DNA of 64,000 nt from Davidsoniella eucalypti (GCA_004009845.1 RMBW01000047.1:1-64000), one strand, 5' to 3'. Positions 46,560 to 58,700 are shown, counted from the stretch's first letter. Numbers and translations: made by a program. Notes: a model not told the origin generated them from the sequence alone.

Positions 46560-46671
46560 CTGAAGCGATCGAAGTTAGCAATCCTGATGGTTAGAATACC
46601 AACTAGAAGCTCATGGATGGTTGGTTGCTAGGGCATTGCTGCAAAAGCAAGCAATGAGGACAAAGACATAC
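46560..46671 (-). promoter_or_regulatory. Predicted 5' UTR intron of POM34
   Basis: On the minus strand a strong donor (CTCG|GTATGT) at 46671 and a GCTAAC branch with acceptor CTTCAG ending at 46560 define a 112-nt intron, 65 bases upstream of the POM34 ATG. It explains why the frame open upstream of the ATG need not be coding. It is a prediction from splice signals only. Confidence 0.5.
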
Positions 46672-47432
46672 CGAGTCGAGATCGAAGAATTTGCTGTTTG
46701 GTTAGTAAAGCCTGCCCTGGCTGGGATGTCAGTGGACTATGAGTCCGATAACTGAAAAAAACAGAAGCGAACGAGAGTGTTTTCAAATGAAAGAAAGACT
46801 AAAAGACAAGCCGAAGATGGTGGCAGAAACAAAAGAAAGAGTTCCCTCTCTGGCGAATAAAATAGTAGCTGCAAATAATAAAGTGAAATTGCAGCGAAAG
46901 CCCGTCACGGTAAAACAGGCGCGTTGGACTTGTCGTTTGTGGCGCATGCGGTGGCGTCAATGTATGCGCTACGCCACAGTCGCGATCGCTTTTCCAGTAA
47001 CAAAGCTATTCTGATCCAGTTTCATCTAAGGTACAGCGCATATATTTGCTTAGGGAAGTTCTCGAAGTGGTGACATGCAAATACACTCTTACTGCATCCA
47101 CTCCACGTATTTCTGTAAATTCGCAAAGCATTGGCTGGAACTTCGCCTCAGCCAAACACCAGCTTGGCTTCAATTTCATTATCATTCTTTTTTTTTCTTT
47201 TGTATAATTCTTTTTTCTTATATTGCGACAGCCAAATTTGGATGCAAGCTTACAGATACATCGCGACTCGACTTTAATCCCAATTCCTACGAAAACTAAT
47301 CCGCATTCGATCGTAATTATTCAGCCTTTTGGTACATCGGCTTCCTCCTGCAATATTTATTCAGCCTCACCAGCACTCTTCAATCAGCTTATCCAAACCA
47401 ACCACCACACCAAACTTCAGCGCATTGCCATC
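46672..47432. promoter_or_regulatory. Divergent promoter region between POM34 and IES1
   Basis: The region lies between oppositely transcribed genes. The IES1 side (47170-47220) is T/C-rich, like a fungal leader. An open frame at 46739-47014 is judged chance because it is basic, low in complexity, and has no neighbours in phase. Confidence 0.45.
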
Positions 47433-49329
47433 ATGGCAGATTCTCCCGATGCTTCAGAAGTGGACGTCAGCGTCCATACTAGTCCTCAGCCTACGCGCAC
47501 ACACACTAAAACATTCACCACGCATATGTACCACGACGACGATGACTCCCAACTCGGCGATCGCGATAGCAAACCATCCCGCAAATCAAAAGGTGGCCAA
47601 CGCGATGCTAGCCAGAACATGGTTGGAAAGGTCAAGCATCTCAAGAAAGAAGATGGTGACCCTCTATGGCGCAAGGATATCCAGTATGACTTTCTAAGGG
47701 CCATCTTTGACGACGAAACCAAAGTATTCCAAAACAGCTACGAATCCGATGGCAATAATCTCCAATGCTTCGCTGATCTATACATCGATACAATGGCGCG
47801 CAGTAGCAAAACCAGCAAGGTCCTTCGCGACAAACTTCTCAGTGATCGAGAAGCTGCAAAGGGCATGGCCATGGTCTGCTTGCTTGTCAACATGGGCCGC
47901 ATGAACACTACTCTCAATTGTATACCAATTCTCCAAACCGCACGTGATTTGCTCTAGCTCAAGCTAACATGTGACTTTAGTCTTTCCCGAAATGCGCGCC
48001 CAGCTGCGTACCTATCATGCAATCCCGTCACTCCAGGCCCAGCAAGATGCCCATGCATACAAGCAGCTACAGGATGCACCCCGCCTCAAGTCCATCCTAA
48101 AGGGTGCCGTAGAAGACCGTGATGAGCCCAGAAGTATTATGGAAATCAAGGCTCGTCCTGTCCCACGAACGAACCCCGTCAATCTCATCTTCCTCATTGT
48201 ACAATCAGCACAGAAGATTCATGAGCTCCATTTCCCGGCCGATCAGGAGTTTCATGACCTCGTCATGAAGACTCAGTACTCGAGTATTACCCGTGCAAAG
48301 GCCTTTTTGTGGCTTGTATGGTTTTACTTAGAGTCTGACTTTACTGAAGAAGGCTGTGAAGAGAACCCTTTCGGTCGCGGTGTTGATTACGGCCTTAATG
48401 TAGCCAATCAGGGTATCCCTAGTCTACGCATCATGACTCCAGAGGAAGAAGAGCAGGAGAATGTGGACACTACCGAAGAACTCGATTTCGGAGAAGAGAA
48501 GCGTCTTCTCCGTCATCGGATTTTAGAGCACGATCTACCTACTATCACGGATAATAATGGCAAACGAGCTCCCCGCAATGCAGCAGCCAAGTTACTCGAG
48601 GACGGGCCTGCCATTCTTCCTAGAATACGGCCTAACAAGCATGAGTCTGATATGGACAGTACCCGATCAACTCCCCCTCCACGATTACTTGCTGCACGCC
48701 AGTCTGGCGCATCTAGACGTATAGGCCCCTTGAAACATCAAATCGCAGAAGTATCTTCACCTCTTGGTGCACGTGGTGGTGATCGTGAGCGTGGCGATGA
48801 CAGTTTGCCTATGCGCAAGCCCCGCCCACCTACGGCACACCAACTAGCAGTTGAGCGCAATCGCAGTCAAAGAGTAGAGCATATACTTGATCGTGGTCTA
48901 CGAAAATCTCATCACAAGTCACGTAAGATCCGACGTCAAGAAGGTTCTATCGTACGTGCCTTGTGCCGAATGGAGCGCGTTGACGATCAATTGCTCCCTA
49001 GCGATGAGGAAGACGGCGGCCCAACCAATATATTCCGACAAACCGGCTTTGGTGCTCTCTGCCCCTTGAAGACAGAGACTGATGATTACGGTGAGGAGTT
49101 CACCTCATATGCTGCGGCCATGCGTCGTAGTACTCGCAGACTAGAACGCTGGTTACCTAGCCGTGACCGTAATGTGAAAGCTGTGTCAACAATTAGACGG
49201 GCGAAGATCCTCGTCGACAATGAGGACGCTGATGGTGGTGATGCCGAAGATAATATCGGCAACGAGACCGGCCTTGATGCTGATGTGACAATGGCAATGG
49301 ATGAGACTATGGCGGATGATTCTGTATAG
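47433..49329 (+). CDS. IES1: INO80 complex subunit Ies1
   Basis: Fungal-specific subunit of the INO80 ATP-dependent chromatin remodeller. Exons 47433-47919 and 47981-49329 give 611 aa; the 61-nt intron joins NTTLN to FFPEMRAQLRTYHAIPSLQ in phase. Family features are DIQYDFLRAIFDDETKVF, FADLYIDTMARSSKTSKVL, MAMVCLLVNMGRMNTTLN, DAPRLKSILKGA and PRTNPVNLIFL, all in the N-terminal half. The C-terminal half is polar and basic, with an acidic, Asp/Met-rich tail. The ATG at 47433 begins MADSPDA; the open frame upstream is leader. Identification rests on recall of this conserved pattern. Confidence 0.88.
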
Positions 49330-50433
49330 GACCGATATTAAGCAGTCGTCCTTGCATCCAAGTAAATGGCTATCTCCAGGCCTAGCTCCTTCAACCACTA
49401 CATTCTGGCATCTCTTATCTTTGTATTTTTTTTCTTCTTTTCTGCTACGGGAATCATTTTTTTGGTTCTGATCTATTAGCTTTTCATGTGGTTGGCTCAG
49501 GTGTCATGGAAGACTAATAACATTATTCGCACGAGACATGGTGCTAATGTATAGCCGGCGTTTCGTTTATATCAGGCGTTGGGGTTTTGTATTTTTGAGT
49601 TCATGGTCTTGATTTAGGGCCTTGGAGAGGCGTCATTTATCCAGCTCAAGTTCAAGTGGAATTCCAATAAAATAATGTGTTTGTTAATATTTTTCTCCTC
49701 GACACTATCTATATATGGAAGGCCAACGTGATAGTCATATCATACACTGAAATGTGTATATTTGTTTGAAATAAGGTAATAAACATGGTTACAACCCTAT
49801 GTATTGTCGTAGTTGTGTCAGACATGTTAATGTCTGTTTCACATCCTCCAGCATAGCTCCAAGAAACAATAAGCTTTGGCAACGTTTTCGTTACCCATAT
49901 ATTAAAATACAAGTAAACATCTGTATTATATGTTGTTTCACTATATAAACTCGGAGACGTTCATAGCCAGATTCTGAGTATGTAGCACACTTGACTTTGT
50001 CTATCTGTACGTAGGCCAAACTACTGCAATAGTAGATGGATGTTTTTAAGCGACCCGATCAGGCCCATGTATGTATACATACATATATTCCAAGACCATA
50101 ACCACTAAAGATTCGAGCAGTCCGCGAAACAAGCGATAAATATCGACGACTTGCTTTACAGCCTTTTATTTTATTTTTTTACCAAAGAACTCGTTCTGGC
50201 CTTGGTGATTATCCAACGGGTGGCAGTTGCTGGTTTCTCCTGGCTATCATCTACTGCAGTGTTGCTTAGTAATGGCATTGACTCCCAAACAATCCAAATA
50301 CAAACATATTTACTACCTTATATCACGACACTGATTATTCCCTCTATCTTTATACAACCACCCATCTATCCCGACCAGTATATCGACCCAAATACGATTA
50401 ACCGACACTTCCAAGTCCTAATTTACCGCTGCG
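49330..50433. other. Intergenic upstream of the sacsin-like gene
   Basis: The 3' flank of IES1 is T-rich, then AT-rich spacer with a TATA-like ATGTATGTATACATACATATAT stretch near 50068-50090. No gene is supported. Confidence 0.5.
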
Positions 50434-53400
50434 ATGGATTATTCCAGTCTTCGCGCAGCTGCGTTAGAAGCCGCTGAAGACGAAGAAGCCGTCACTGTCG
50501 ATACCCGTGCCCTGATTGACAAAGTGCTCGCTCGATACTCTGGCGAGTGGACCACACTGCGTGAACTGATTCAGAATGCGGCCGACGCCCAAGCAACCAA
50601 AGTGACGATTCGATTTGAGACCATACCATCGACAATAGTGCCGCTACCTTCAAACCCTACGCCATCCGACATCCTGAAGCACACGATCCAACACCGTACC
50701 CTCGAGCGTCTGGTAGTACGGAACGATGGTGTCCCTTTCACAAAGACAGACTGGAATCGTTTGAAGCGTATCGCGGAAGGAAATCCCGACGAAACCAAGA
50801 TCGGCGCTTTTGGTGTCGGGTTTTACAGTGTATTCGCCGATTGCGAAGAGCCCTTTGTCAGCTCTGGGGCGGAGGCTATGGCCTTCTACTGGAAGGGTAA
50901 TGCGCTTTTCACCAAGAAGTCAAGACTACCTGAGGAGCAGGCAAGCAAGTACACAACCTTCGTGCTGGACTATCGGAATAAGACGACTCCGTTGCCTAAT
51001 GTTCTATCTGTCGCGCAGTTCATGGCCACGAGCTTGACGTTTGTGGCATTACAGAAGCTTGAGTTCTTCCTCGACGACTACAAACTAATTGAGCTGCACA
51101 AGAAGTCGTCGCTTCCCCAGCCAATATCCATTCCACGAGATCTCATTACGCAGACCAATGAAGGCATCATGACTGTCTCTGCTGTTGATCGCACAAACAC
51201 ACAGATTAACGCGAGTTTTATGATGGCTTTAGGATGGAAACCACAGACATCTACATTCGCTAAAGTATCTGAAACATTTGGTGGTCCTATAGCCGAAATG
51301 CAATCCATCAAAAGCTTCTTCTCTCGTCTGACGTCATCGTCTTCATCGTCAAGCTCACAAAAGGCAAAGGCTGCCGTAGACGAAATTGCTGTGGACAGGT
51401 CAACAAAGGAAGATATCACAGTACTACATACATCAACCATTTTTTTGAGAGTGACTGCTGCCAGGATACAAACCAAAGTGTCATCGTCCTTTTCCACGGA
51501 GCTCGAAAGAGCAACCAAGAAGCCACCGCCAAAGGAGGCTAAACTTGCGATTCTCACATCAACCTATGATGCGACTAAGGCTTCGGAAAGCTCGTCGAAA
51601 GAAGTTGCCGATGTGTTTGCCTCTGTACTTCCTAGCAAGAAACCCGGCGGTCGTATTTTCATTGGCTTTCCTACCATGCAGACTACAGGAGCTGGCCTTC
51701 ACATTTCTGCGCCATCCGTGATTCCGACTGTCGAGAGAGAAGCTATCGATCTGAATGCCCGCTATGTTCGTACCTGGAATACTGAAATGCTCCGTGCATC
51801 AGGTATCATCATTCGACTTTCCTTCCTCGATGATATCAATACGCTTGATCAGATGTTCAAGGGCTCATTGCCTCAGAGAGCCAAAGATATGACTGAACAT
51901 GTGGCTAGGTTCATGCCAGAAGCGCTTCATATATTGAAGACGTATTCATTCGAATATTCGACTCCTAATAGCCAAGTTGCTGACATCATCGACGGGTCCT
52001 TTTGGACTTCCTTCAAGAGAGCCAGCATTGATATATTTTCTAGCCGTGGTGTCTTATCTACCGAAAAGATCCGTATTTCCAATCTAGAGTTATCCAAGTT
52101 CGTTGACGATATTCCCGTGGTCCCAGAAGGCATGAAAGATAACAGTTTTGTCAAAAAACTGATATCATACGGCCTGATCCATGACATCACACTCCAAGAT
52201 GTCCGAAACGCCTTAGAGGCCAAAGCCTTGGACAAAACGCAACTTTCCTGTTTTTTGAAGTGGATGGCCCGTGGCGTGCTCACTGGGGAAATCGACCACC
52301 AGCAAAAGTTGGCACTTCTCGATGTTGCTGTCGCAACAATCAACGATGATGAATCTTCCCAAGGCTCGATTCTTGCTGTGGGCACTATCTGCAACTTTCT
52401 CAGTACTAACCGAATTCCGGCTGGTATGCCTTTGCCTCCAACTACGCTTCCATTTGCCTTGACCCATAGTCTTGATCCGAGAGAGCTAGATGCCTTGGGT
52501 TGGCAGCCCCTTGAAATCATGACCTGGGCGCGTTTCCTCCTTGATACTTCGACAAGCATAAGAGATGAACACAACATTCTCAAATCCCCCAAGTTTGCGG
52601 TGTCTGCCTTGACGGTCATTTCGAAGAACTGGGATAATCTTCCCAACTCAGACCGTGCCTTGCTATCCGAGCTATTGAAAAAATACCCCGTCATGCCCAC
52701 CAAGACCGGAATGCGGAAGCCCGTTGAGTCGTTCTTCCCCAACGTGAAAGTTTTTGATGATCTACCAGTCATACAAGGTTGTTCGGCACTCAAGGAAAAG
52801 TTCTTGGTAGCGATCGGAGTGCGCAAGACAGTTGATCTCGAGACTATCTTCAAGCGGCTTTCGAGCACTTCGACAGAAGGCGACCAGAAATGGAGTCATG
52901 TAGAGCTAATCCGGTATCTTGCTTCTGTCAAGAATGATATCCCCAAAGAAGACATGCGGAAACTCAAGGAATCACGTATCGTGCCTGCAGAACTACCAAA
53001 ATCTGCCGAAGGACAAAAAGGCGCAAGTACGACACTATACAAGGTTGGCGTTTTATTCGAGCCACAGAATGCGCTGAGAAAACTTCATTTTCCTGTTGTT
53101 CATTGGCCTGGCGAGCTGCGGGCCGGCTCTGCCGAAGCCCATTTCTTGATCTCTCTTGGCATGCGTTTGTATCCGACAGTTCCTGAGCTAGTAGAACTCA
53201 TGGCGGGTGAAGATGCTGCATTAAGAGATGCTGCCAGGGAGTACTTCGTGAGCAATTTTGCCTCTCATAACTATTCCGGCTTTGACATCAGCCAAACCCC
53301 GAAGAAGTTTCTACCAGTCCAAGGAAACCCGGAGAAATTGGTGGCTCCCAATTCCTGCTTTACCAACAAATCGTGCTCTATCATGGGCTTTGAGATCCTT

Positions 53401-55776
53401 CGTGAGGACCTCCATCCATATGCTGTTGTAAGTTACGCCACACTTAGACGGCCTCCATATGGAAAACTTCTGCTAACAACGGATTCACAGCAATTTGGTG
53501 TTCGACGTGATCCCGAAATCGCTCGCTGTGTCAAATATCTCGTACAGAATCCACCAAAAGACCATATGACCGCAAATTCACTGTTTAGCTACTTTGCCCC
53601 GCGCACTAGCGAGATCCGAGAACCTTTCTTGTCAACTATCAAGCAATCTCATATTGTGCCTGTTAGAAAAGGTCGCCAAATTGCGCCACGCGACTGCTAT
53701 CTTGGTACAAATTCGCAATACGCCGACATCTTTGACTTTGTTGATTTTGATCCGGCCGCCAACAACTTCTTGCATTACTGTGGTGCTAAAGATGAGCCTA
53801 CTCGTGCTGAACTTGCCAAATTCGCTTGTGACGAACCAGCACGCCTCCTTAGCATCCTCCAGGCTGAAAAGTATCTCAGTTTGCTTCGCAACTTTGCTGA
53901 ATATTCAAAAGAGTTGGCGAATGATCGCCTGCTATGGAAGAAGATGCGCCAGGCTCCATTCCTTATTGGGTGGCAGCGTATCTCTAACGGCGCTGAAGGC
54001 CAAGATGATTTTGATGAAGAAGCACCCATCAAACAATACAAGCTTGGGGCGTCAACCGACATTGTTATTTCCGATGATTTCATCTTATACCGCATCTTTA
54101 AGGATAGGTTGATCTGTGCGCCTGAAGAGGACATACTTGAAAGCTTCTATTCCTCTCTTGGTTGCGCGAAGCTCAAGTCTTGTGTACACGAAACTGTCAA
54201 GATTGGCGCCCCATCTCCAAAGCAAGATGCTTTTAAGCTCCGGAAACATGTCATTGAACGGTCAAAGATCTTCCTCTATGAGTACACTAGTGACAAGAAA
54301 GTTGCCGTGCGCCATGATGCCAAGTGGCTTGAAAATCATCTCAAGGTTTCTGTCGTTCAGTCTGTCTCTCTAATTCGGTCGTTAAACCGTGGCCACCCAG
54401 CCAGAAATGTAGAGAAGCGATCAGCCGCCCCCGATAAAACTACTGATGGATATACATTGTATATAGCCGAAGGAAAGGCTCCTGATATGTATCAAATTGG
54501 ACAGGCGCTGTGCCAGATTCTGTTGCACAAGCAGAACCAACAAGCTTATATCTTCTTTGAACCTTTCCTAACCCTAGATCTCATGGGATTAAAGCAGAGA
54601 GGCTACAATGTTGAACGTATCTTAAGGGCGAAGGCTGCCGAGGCCCGTATTGCCGAAGTAGAGAGACAGAAGGCCTTAACCGAAGAGCAGCGGCGAATCA
54701 AAGAACGTGAGCAGGAATGGCAGCGTCAGCAGGAATCACAGGCTTCGACTTCTCATGATCATAAAAGTGGCGACACAAGCCGCCGTATACCTGGTGCTTT
54801 TGACTCTGAAGAGACTCCAGAGTCCCACCGCCAACGACCGAATCAGCAGCAAGTAACCAATGACCGCAAGAGCCGTGGTCTATTTTCCTCGCTATCGCGT
54901 AGTCTTGGCTTTGAAAAGGATAGCGATGATGAAGGCGATCATAGTAGGCAGCCATCTTCTCAGTCACGGAATAGATCTGCCCAGGGCGAACCATCTTCTA
55001 GCGGTCAAACTAAAGATACGAGGTCACAGCAATCCGGTCAAGGCGAGAATAAGATACTCAACCCTGCTGCTCTACAGCAAAACCTCTTGGATGCCGTGCG
55101 TGCCACACGTGGCCATGGCTCGAGCGAACTGTATGCGCCCCCATGGCAAAAGGAAATCGAAGAGCAGAAGACATATTGTGACTCCAACAACGGCCACGAT
55201 CTCACTATTGCCGCAGAGTCTTCGCGTGGAATGAAGGTCTATATGGACCGCAAAATCGATAGCAACATCGTTTCGTCTCTCCTGGCCCAGCATAACGGCG
55301 CTATCAACGCCTTTGCGACGCTGCTGCTTGACATCTCTGCAGTCTATCGCCTTCCCGCAACTGCCATGCATATCTTTTACGATCAGTCTGGCCCGACTAT
55401 TGCGTTTAACCTCGACGGCAGTATCTTCTGCAACCTGCGCTATTTTCTACAGTTGCATTGGCCCGATCTCCAGGCTGGTCGTGGAGGAAACAACAATGGA
55501 AGCGCCCGCGATAGTGGCAAGAAGTCCGAGGCTATGTTTTGGTGGTGGGTTGTGTTGGCTCACGAGCTCTCACATAACTTAGTCAAGGAACACGGCGCTT
55601 CACACACGTACTATACCCAGGCCTTCATCCAGCAGTACCACGCTGAGTTGATGATCAAGATCGGGGAGACACAACAACAACAACAACAACGTCAACAGTC
55701 ACAGTCACAACCACAGCAGCAGTCTCTTCCACCGCCACCAGCATATACACAAGCTCCTGCGTCGTTATTAGATTAG
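50434..55776 (+). CDS. Sacsin-like GHKL ATPase (DUF3684-type) with C-terminal HEXXH motif
   Basis: Very large fungal protein, 1759 aa from exons 50434-53427 and 53491-55776. The 63-nt intron is in frame and stop-free, but has a TGCTAAC branch. Residues about 1-240 form an HSP90/sacsin-type ATPase: N-box ELIQNAADA (Glu44, Asn48, Asp51), RNDGVPF (Asp98), and GAFGVGFYSVF (124-134), all apparently intact. A long region resembling DUF3684 follows, then a charged coiled coil (RIAEVERQKALTEEQRRIKEREQEWQRQQE) and a disordered Ser/Gln stretch. The last 180 residues are globular again and contain HELSHNLVKEH at about 1689-1699, i.e. HEXXH-x5-H, preceded by FWWWVVLA. A Gln-rich tail ends the protein. 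Function is unknown; ATP-dependent chaperone-like activity and a zinc site are inferred from motifs only. Confidence 0.9.
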   Translation: MDYSSLRAAALEAAEDEEAVTVDTRALIDKVLARYSGEWTTLRELIQNAADAQATKVTIRFETIPSTIVPLPSNPTPSDILKHTIQHRTLERLVVRNDGVPFTKTDWNRLKRIAEGNPDETKIGAFGVGFYSVFADCEEPFVSSGAEAMAFYWKGNALFTKKSRLPEEQASKYTTFVLDYRNKTTPLPNVLSVAQFMATSLTFVALQKLEFFLDDYKLIELHKKSSLPQPISIPRDLITQTNEGIMTVSAVDRTNTQINASFMMALGWKPQTSTFAKVSETFGGPIAEMQSIKSFFSRLTSSSSSSSSQKAKAAVDEIAVDRSTKEDITVLHTSTIFLRVTAARIQTKVSSSFSTELERATKKPPPKEAKLAILTSTYDATKASESSSKEVADVFASVLPSKKPGGRIFIGFPTMQTTGAGLHISAPSVIPTVEREAIDLNARYVRTWNTEMLRASGIIIRLSFLDDINTLDQMFKGSLPQRAKDMTEHVARFMPEALHILKTYSFEYSTPNSQVADIIDGSFWTSFKRASIDIFSSRGVLSTEKIRISNLELSKFVDDIPVVPEGMKDNSFVKKLISYGLIHDITLQDVRNALEAKALDKTQLSCFLKWMARGVLTGEIDHQQKLALLDVAVATINDDESSQGSILAVGTICNFLSTNRIPAGMPLPPTTLPFALTHSLDPRELDALGWQPLEIMTWARFLLDTSTSIRDEHNILKSPKFAVSALTVISKNWDNLPNSDRALLSELLKKYPVMPTKTGMRKPVESFFPNVKVFDDLPVIQGCSALKEKFLVAIGVRKTVDLETIFKRLSSTSTEGDQKWSHVELIRYLASVKNDIPKEDMRKLKESRIVPAELPKSAEGQKGASTTLYKVGVLFEPQNALRKLHFPVVHWPGELRAGSAEAHFLISLGMRLYPTVPELVELMAGEDAALRDAAREYFVSNFASHNYSGFDISQTPKKFLPVQGNPEKLVAPNSCFTNKSCSIMGFEILREDLHPYAVVSYATLRRPPYGKLLLTTDSQQFGVRRDPEIARCVKYLVQNPPKDHMTANSLFSYFAPRTSEIREPFLSTIKQSHIVPVRKGRQIAPRDCYLGTNSQYADIFDFVDFDPAANNFLHYCGAKDEPTRAELAKFACDEPARLLSILQAEKYLSLLRNFAEYSKELANDRLLWKKMRQAPFLIGWQRISNGAEGQDDFDEEAPIKQYKLGASTDIVISDDFILYRIFKDRLICAPEEDILESFYSSLGCAKLKSCVHETVKIGAPSPKQDAFKLRKHVIERSKIFLYEYTSDKKVAVRHDAKWLENHLKVSVVQSVSLIRSLNRGHPARNVEKRSAAPDKTTDGYTLYIAEGKAPDMYQIGQALCQILLHKQNQQAYIFFEPFLTLDLMGLKQRGYNVERILRAKAAEARIAEVERQKALTEEQRRIKEREQEWQRQQESQASTSHDHKSGDTSRRIPGAFDSEETPESHRQRPNQQQVTNDRKSRGLFSSLSRSLGFEKDSDDEGDHSRQPSSQSRNRSAQGEPSSSGQTKDTRSQQSGQGENKILNPAALQQNLLDAVRATRGHGSSELYAPPWQKEIEEQKTYCDSNNGHDLTIAAESSRGMKVYMDRKIDSNIVSSLLAQHNGAINAFATLLLDISAVYRLPATAMHIFYDQSGPTIAFNLDGSIFCNLRYFLQLHWPDLQAGRGGNNNGSARDSGKKSEAMFWWWVVLAHELSHNLVKEHGASHTYYTQAFIQQYHAELMIKIGETQQQQQQRQQSQSQPQQQSLPPPPAYTQAPASLLD

Positions 55777-58700
55777 TGCCAGCTATCGGCATCTATAGTT
55801 GTCGGAGGATTAGTGTAGTAGGATGATCATCACAAGTAGCGAGTTTTTCTTTATTGAATATAGTTGGAATACCGAGAACACATAGTATAAATAAACGACT
55901 AATATCACGACCAATACCCGAGATAGCCAATTTGGTGCCCTAGGCCACACTTAGGTTCTTGCTCCCATTCGACAATATATATTCTAAGGAGCAAAAATGA
56001 AGCGTCTTCAAGTTCCATATCAACCTATCCTACAAACTATTACATACATAATCGAGACTAAACAATAACACAAATGACTGTTGATTCTAGGCTTAGAATC
56101 GATTTAGCGAAAGGCTTTGCATGTTCTGTGATTTCGTCTATCCAAGAAAAAGAGAAAACAAGAACAAAAAAAAAGACAAGCTAAGAAGGAATGGCTTTCT
56201 TCTCTTCCTTTTCCTTATCACTGCATAACCCGTCATTGGGATCACCAAGCAATGGATTGGGTAGGAAAGGTATCAAAAGGAATAGAACTGTACAGAAGAT
56301 GATAGAATATATTTATATAATTTGACGCCTGCGGCCTGGATATAGGCTCAAGACGACGCATAAGCGAATGGTTGTGTAAGATTAGCCCATCTTTTGATTT
56401 ACCAAATAGACAGATAAATACCGAGAATTTCAACGAGCAATCTTGACATAAAAGGACCCAACATAGAGCGACCTGGTGATATCTAAACCACAGCCGTGAA
56501 TTTATAGATTTACAAAAGTTAATACCAGATTAAAGCCATTAGGCATTGGTGGTGGGACTAGTTCTGGTCCAATCGTAGGCGTAGATTAAGCTTTAGCCTA
56601 GGCTATGCTCTCAGTTCTACTTCCTCTATCTTCTAGTAGAGACCAGGATGAGAATGATATTAGCTTGGTAGTTCGATCCATCGAAGCCCTGCGTCATACT
56701 ATCTATCTCTCAAATGAACCGAGGATTTGGAGTTAGCCTAACCCAAGAATAATGGCAGGTCGCCTTTTAACATACACTACTACCTTGGGGAATTGGTCCA
56801 ATTAGAAGAGCCACGTTTACCACCGTGATCACCTAAGATTGTGTTCTTGGAGTCTTGCAGCAGCCTATACTCGAGTTATAGTAGAAGATGTTTGTATAGA
56901 GTCGTATTAGGGATTGATGTTAACAAGACCCTAGAATGTGTATGGTACCGAAACTTCGAGCCGGTGACGGATAGTACCTTGTCTTCATGCAGAAAGTTGG
57001 CGATTTGTGTACGGAGATACTATGAAGAGGACGAAGACTGATTTGGATCGATATACACACATACATTGATATGACGTTTATGACAGTTAGGGTCTACGTT
57101 TGCTTCATAATGCATACGTATGGGGTCACATGACAAACAATTCAACACACAAAAAAAACCGACCTGAACAGATGCTTCGTATAGAAAACGGCAGACGTTG
57201 AATATTGGAAAAATTAGCCTCATACATTGTATATCAACTCTCATATTCATACTAAAACATGACGAAGAAAATATCAGTGTGGCCAATGCAACTACAGTAA
57301 ACTAGATCTCTAAAATCTAAACAGGAGATTTAGCTTGAACGTCTACCGTTACGAGACATGATGCAGATACTACTATTAGCACAAAATCTAAGACTCAGAG
57401 TCATACAGATAGATCCTAGCTAAGATGATTGCGATATCTATGGCCACAGTGATTTATTCTTTACAACTTTTACAAATGTAACAAGATCTCAAGTGCAGTT
57501 AGATCAGTTAGATTAGAACGGTTAGGCTGATTCAGATATCCTTCATGGCATTCAGTTCACTGTTGCACTACATGACTTTACGAGAGGGGTCCGGTTGGGC
57601 TATTGTTGACTTTAATGCTTGAGCATCAGCCTTTTTTCTTCTACCCTTTTCAAGTGAGAAAACGACAACGGTATCATTAATAGCTCCCGCCTATCGTATG
57701 CTAGAGTAGATTTTGGAACTGGGCTGGGCTGGAGACATTACAAATGGGTAGTTCGTGGTAGTATCTAATGTACCGCACCCAAAGAAGATAACATGTCAAC
57801 AGACTATGCTATAGGCATCTATGACTGTTGCTATTTTATATAGAAAGGGGTGCTGTTCCATACAGGGTTGGGTTGATATGTCTGCAGCTACTTCTTTTGG
57901 GGGTTGTCGTAGCATTCAAGTAGCTCGCCGCCTCCACCATACCTTTTGACGTTGAGATAAAGTCAAGGCAGTATTTTTCTGTTCAACTGGCCGTTTCTGG
58001 TTGGTTTTTTTTCCTCGGTAGCTAGCTTACTCGTTAGTTAAAAGCAACAGCTAACTAGGCTCAACTCAGACGGCACAAGGGGGATCAAGTACGGAGACAA
58101 AGAAGGCCGTGGTCGTATTGAGGTTGATAGGTCATCCTATAGCAAGATCCACTTAGACTCTTAGCATCCTTATTGTATTGTATTCTTTTGGTTTAGTCTT
58201 ATCAGGTTAGACAACCGGCCAGCCGAAGAACGAGAAAAAAAAGGCTCGCTTGCACATGATAATAGCCTAACGCTTTTTTTTTGCTGGGTATTGTGAAGAT
58301 GCAATCGCTTGGCCTAGGCTTGAGTTCGGCGATACCCAGAGGCCGCTTTCTCGATATACTCTTGTGCATATGCCTCGTCATGCTCAATGGCGTAATCGAA
58401 GCCGATTTTGTCTGGATGATACCTCGAGCCGATACTGGCGTAGTCTGAGGCTCAATATAGCATGAGATCCAGATACAGAAATCCTGATGCTCGGGTTGTT
58501 TTGTTTTCTTAGGTGTGATACTGATAGTCGGTTCGCATTGGCTCACATATCAACTGTCGTATTTTCAAATAGCCCAGATATGTTTTCCAACTCTTTCGTT
58601 CTTCTTGTTCATGGGGACAACAGTGAGAGCAACAAAGAAACAACAGGCCTTGGGGCCCTTTGGTTCGTTTTAGGCCGTCGCTTGTATGCTTGGGCAGCTA

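Noticed and set aside
56660..56700. GTTCGATCC-like tRNA T-loop sequence
   Set aside because: No matching acceptor stem, D-arm or anticodon arm could be folded upstream.
58314..58444. Minus-strand 43-codon protein-like stretch after a possible CAG acceptor
   Set aside because: No donor or upstream exon could be paired with it, and the length is within chance expectation; mentioned only as a possible relic.
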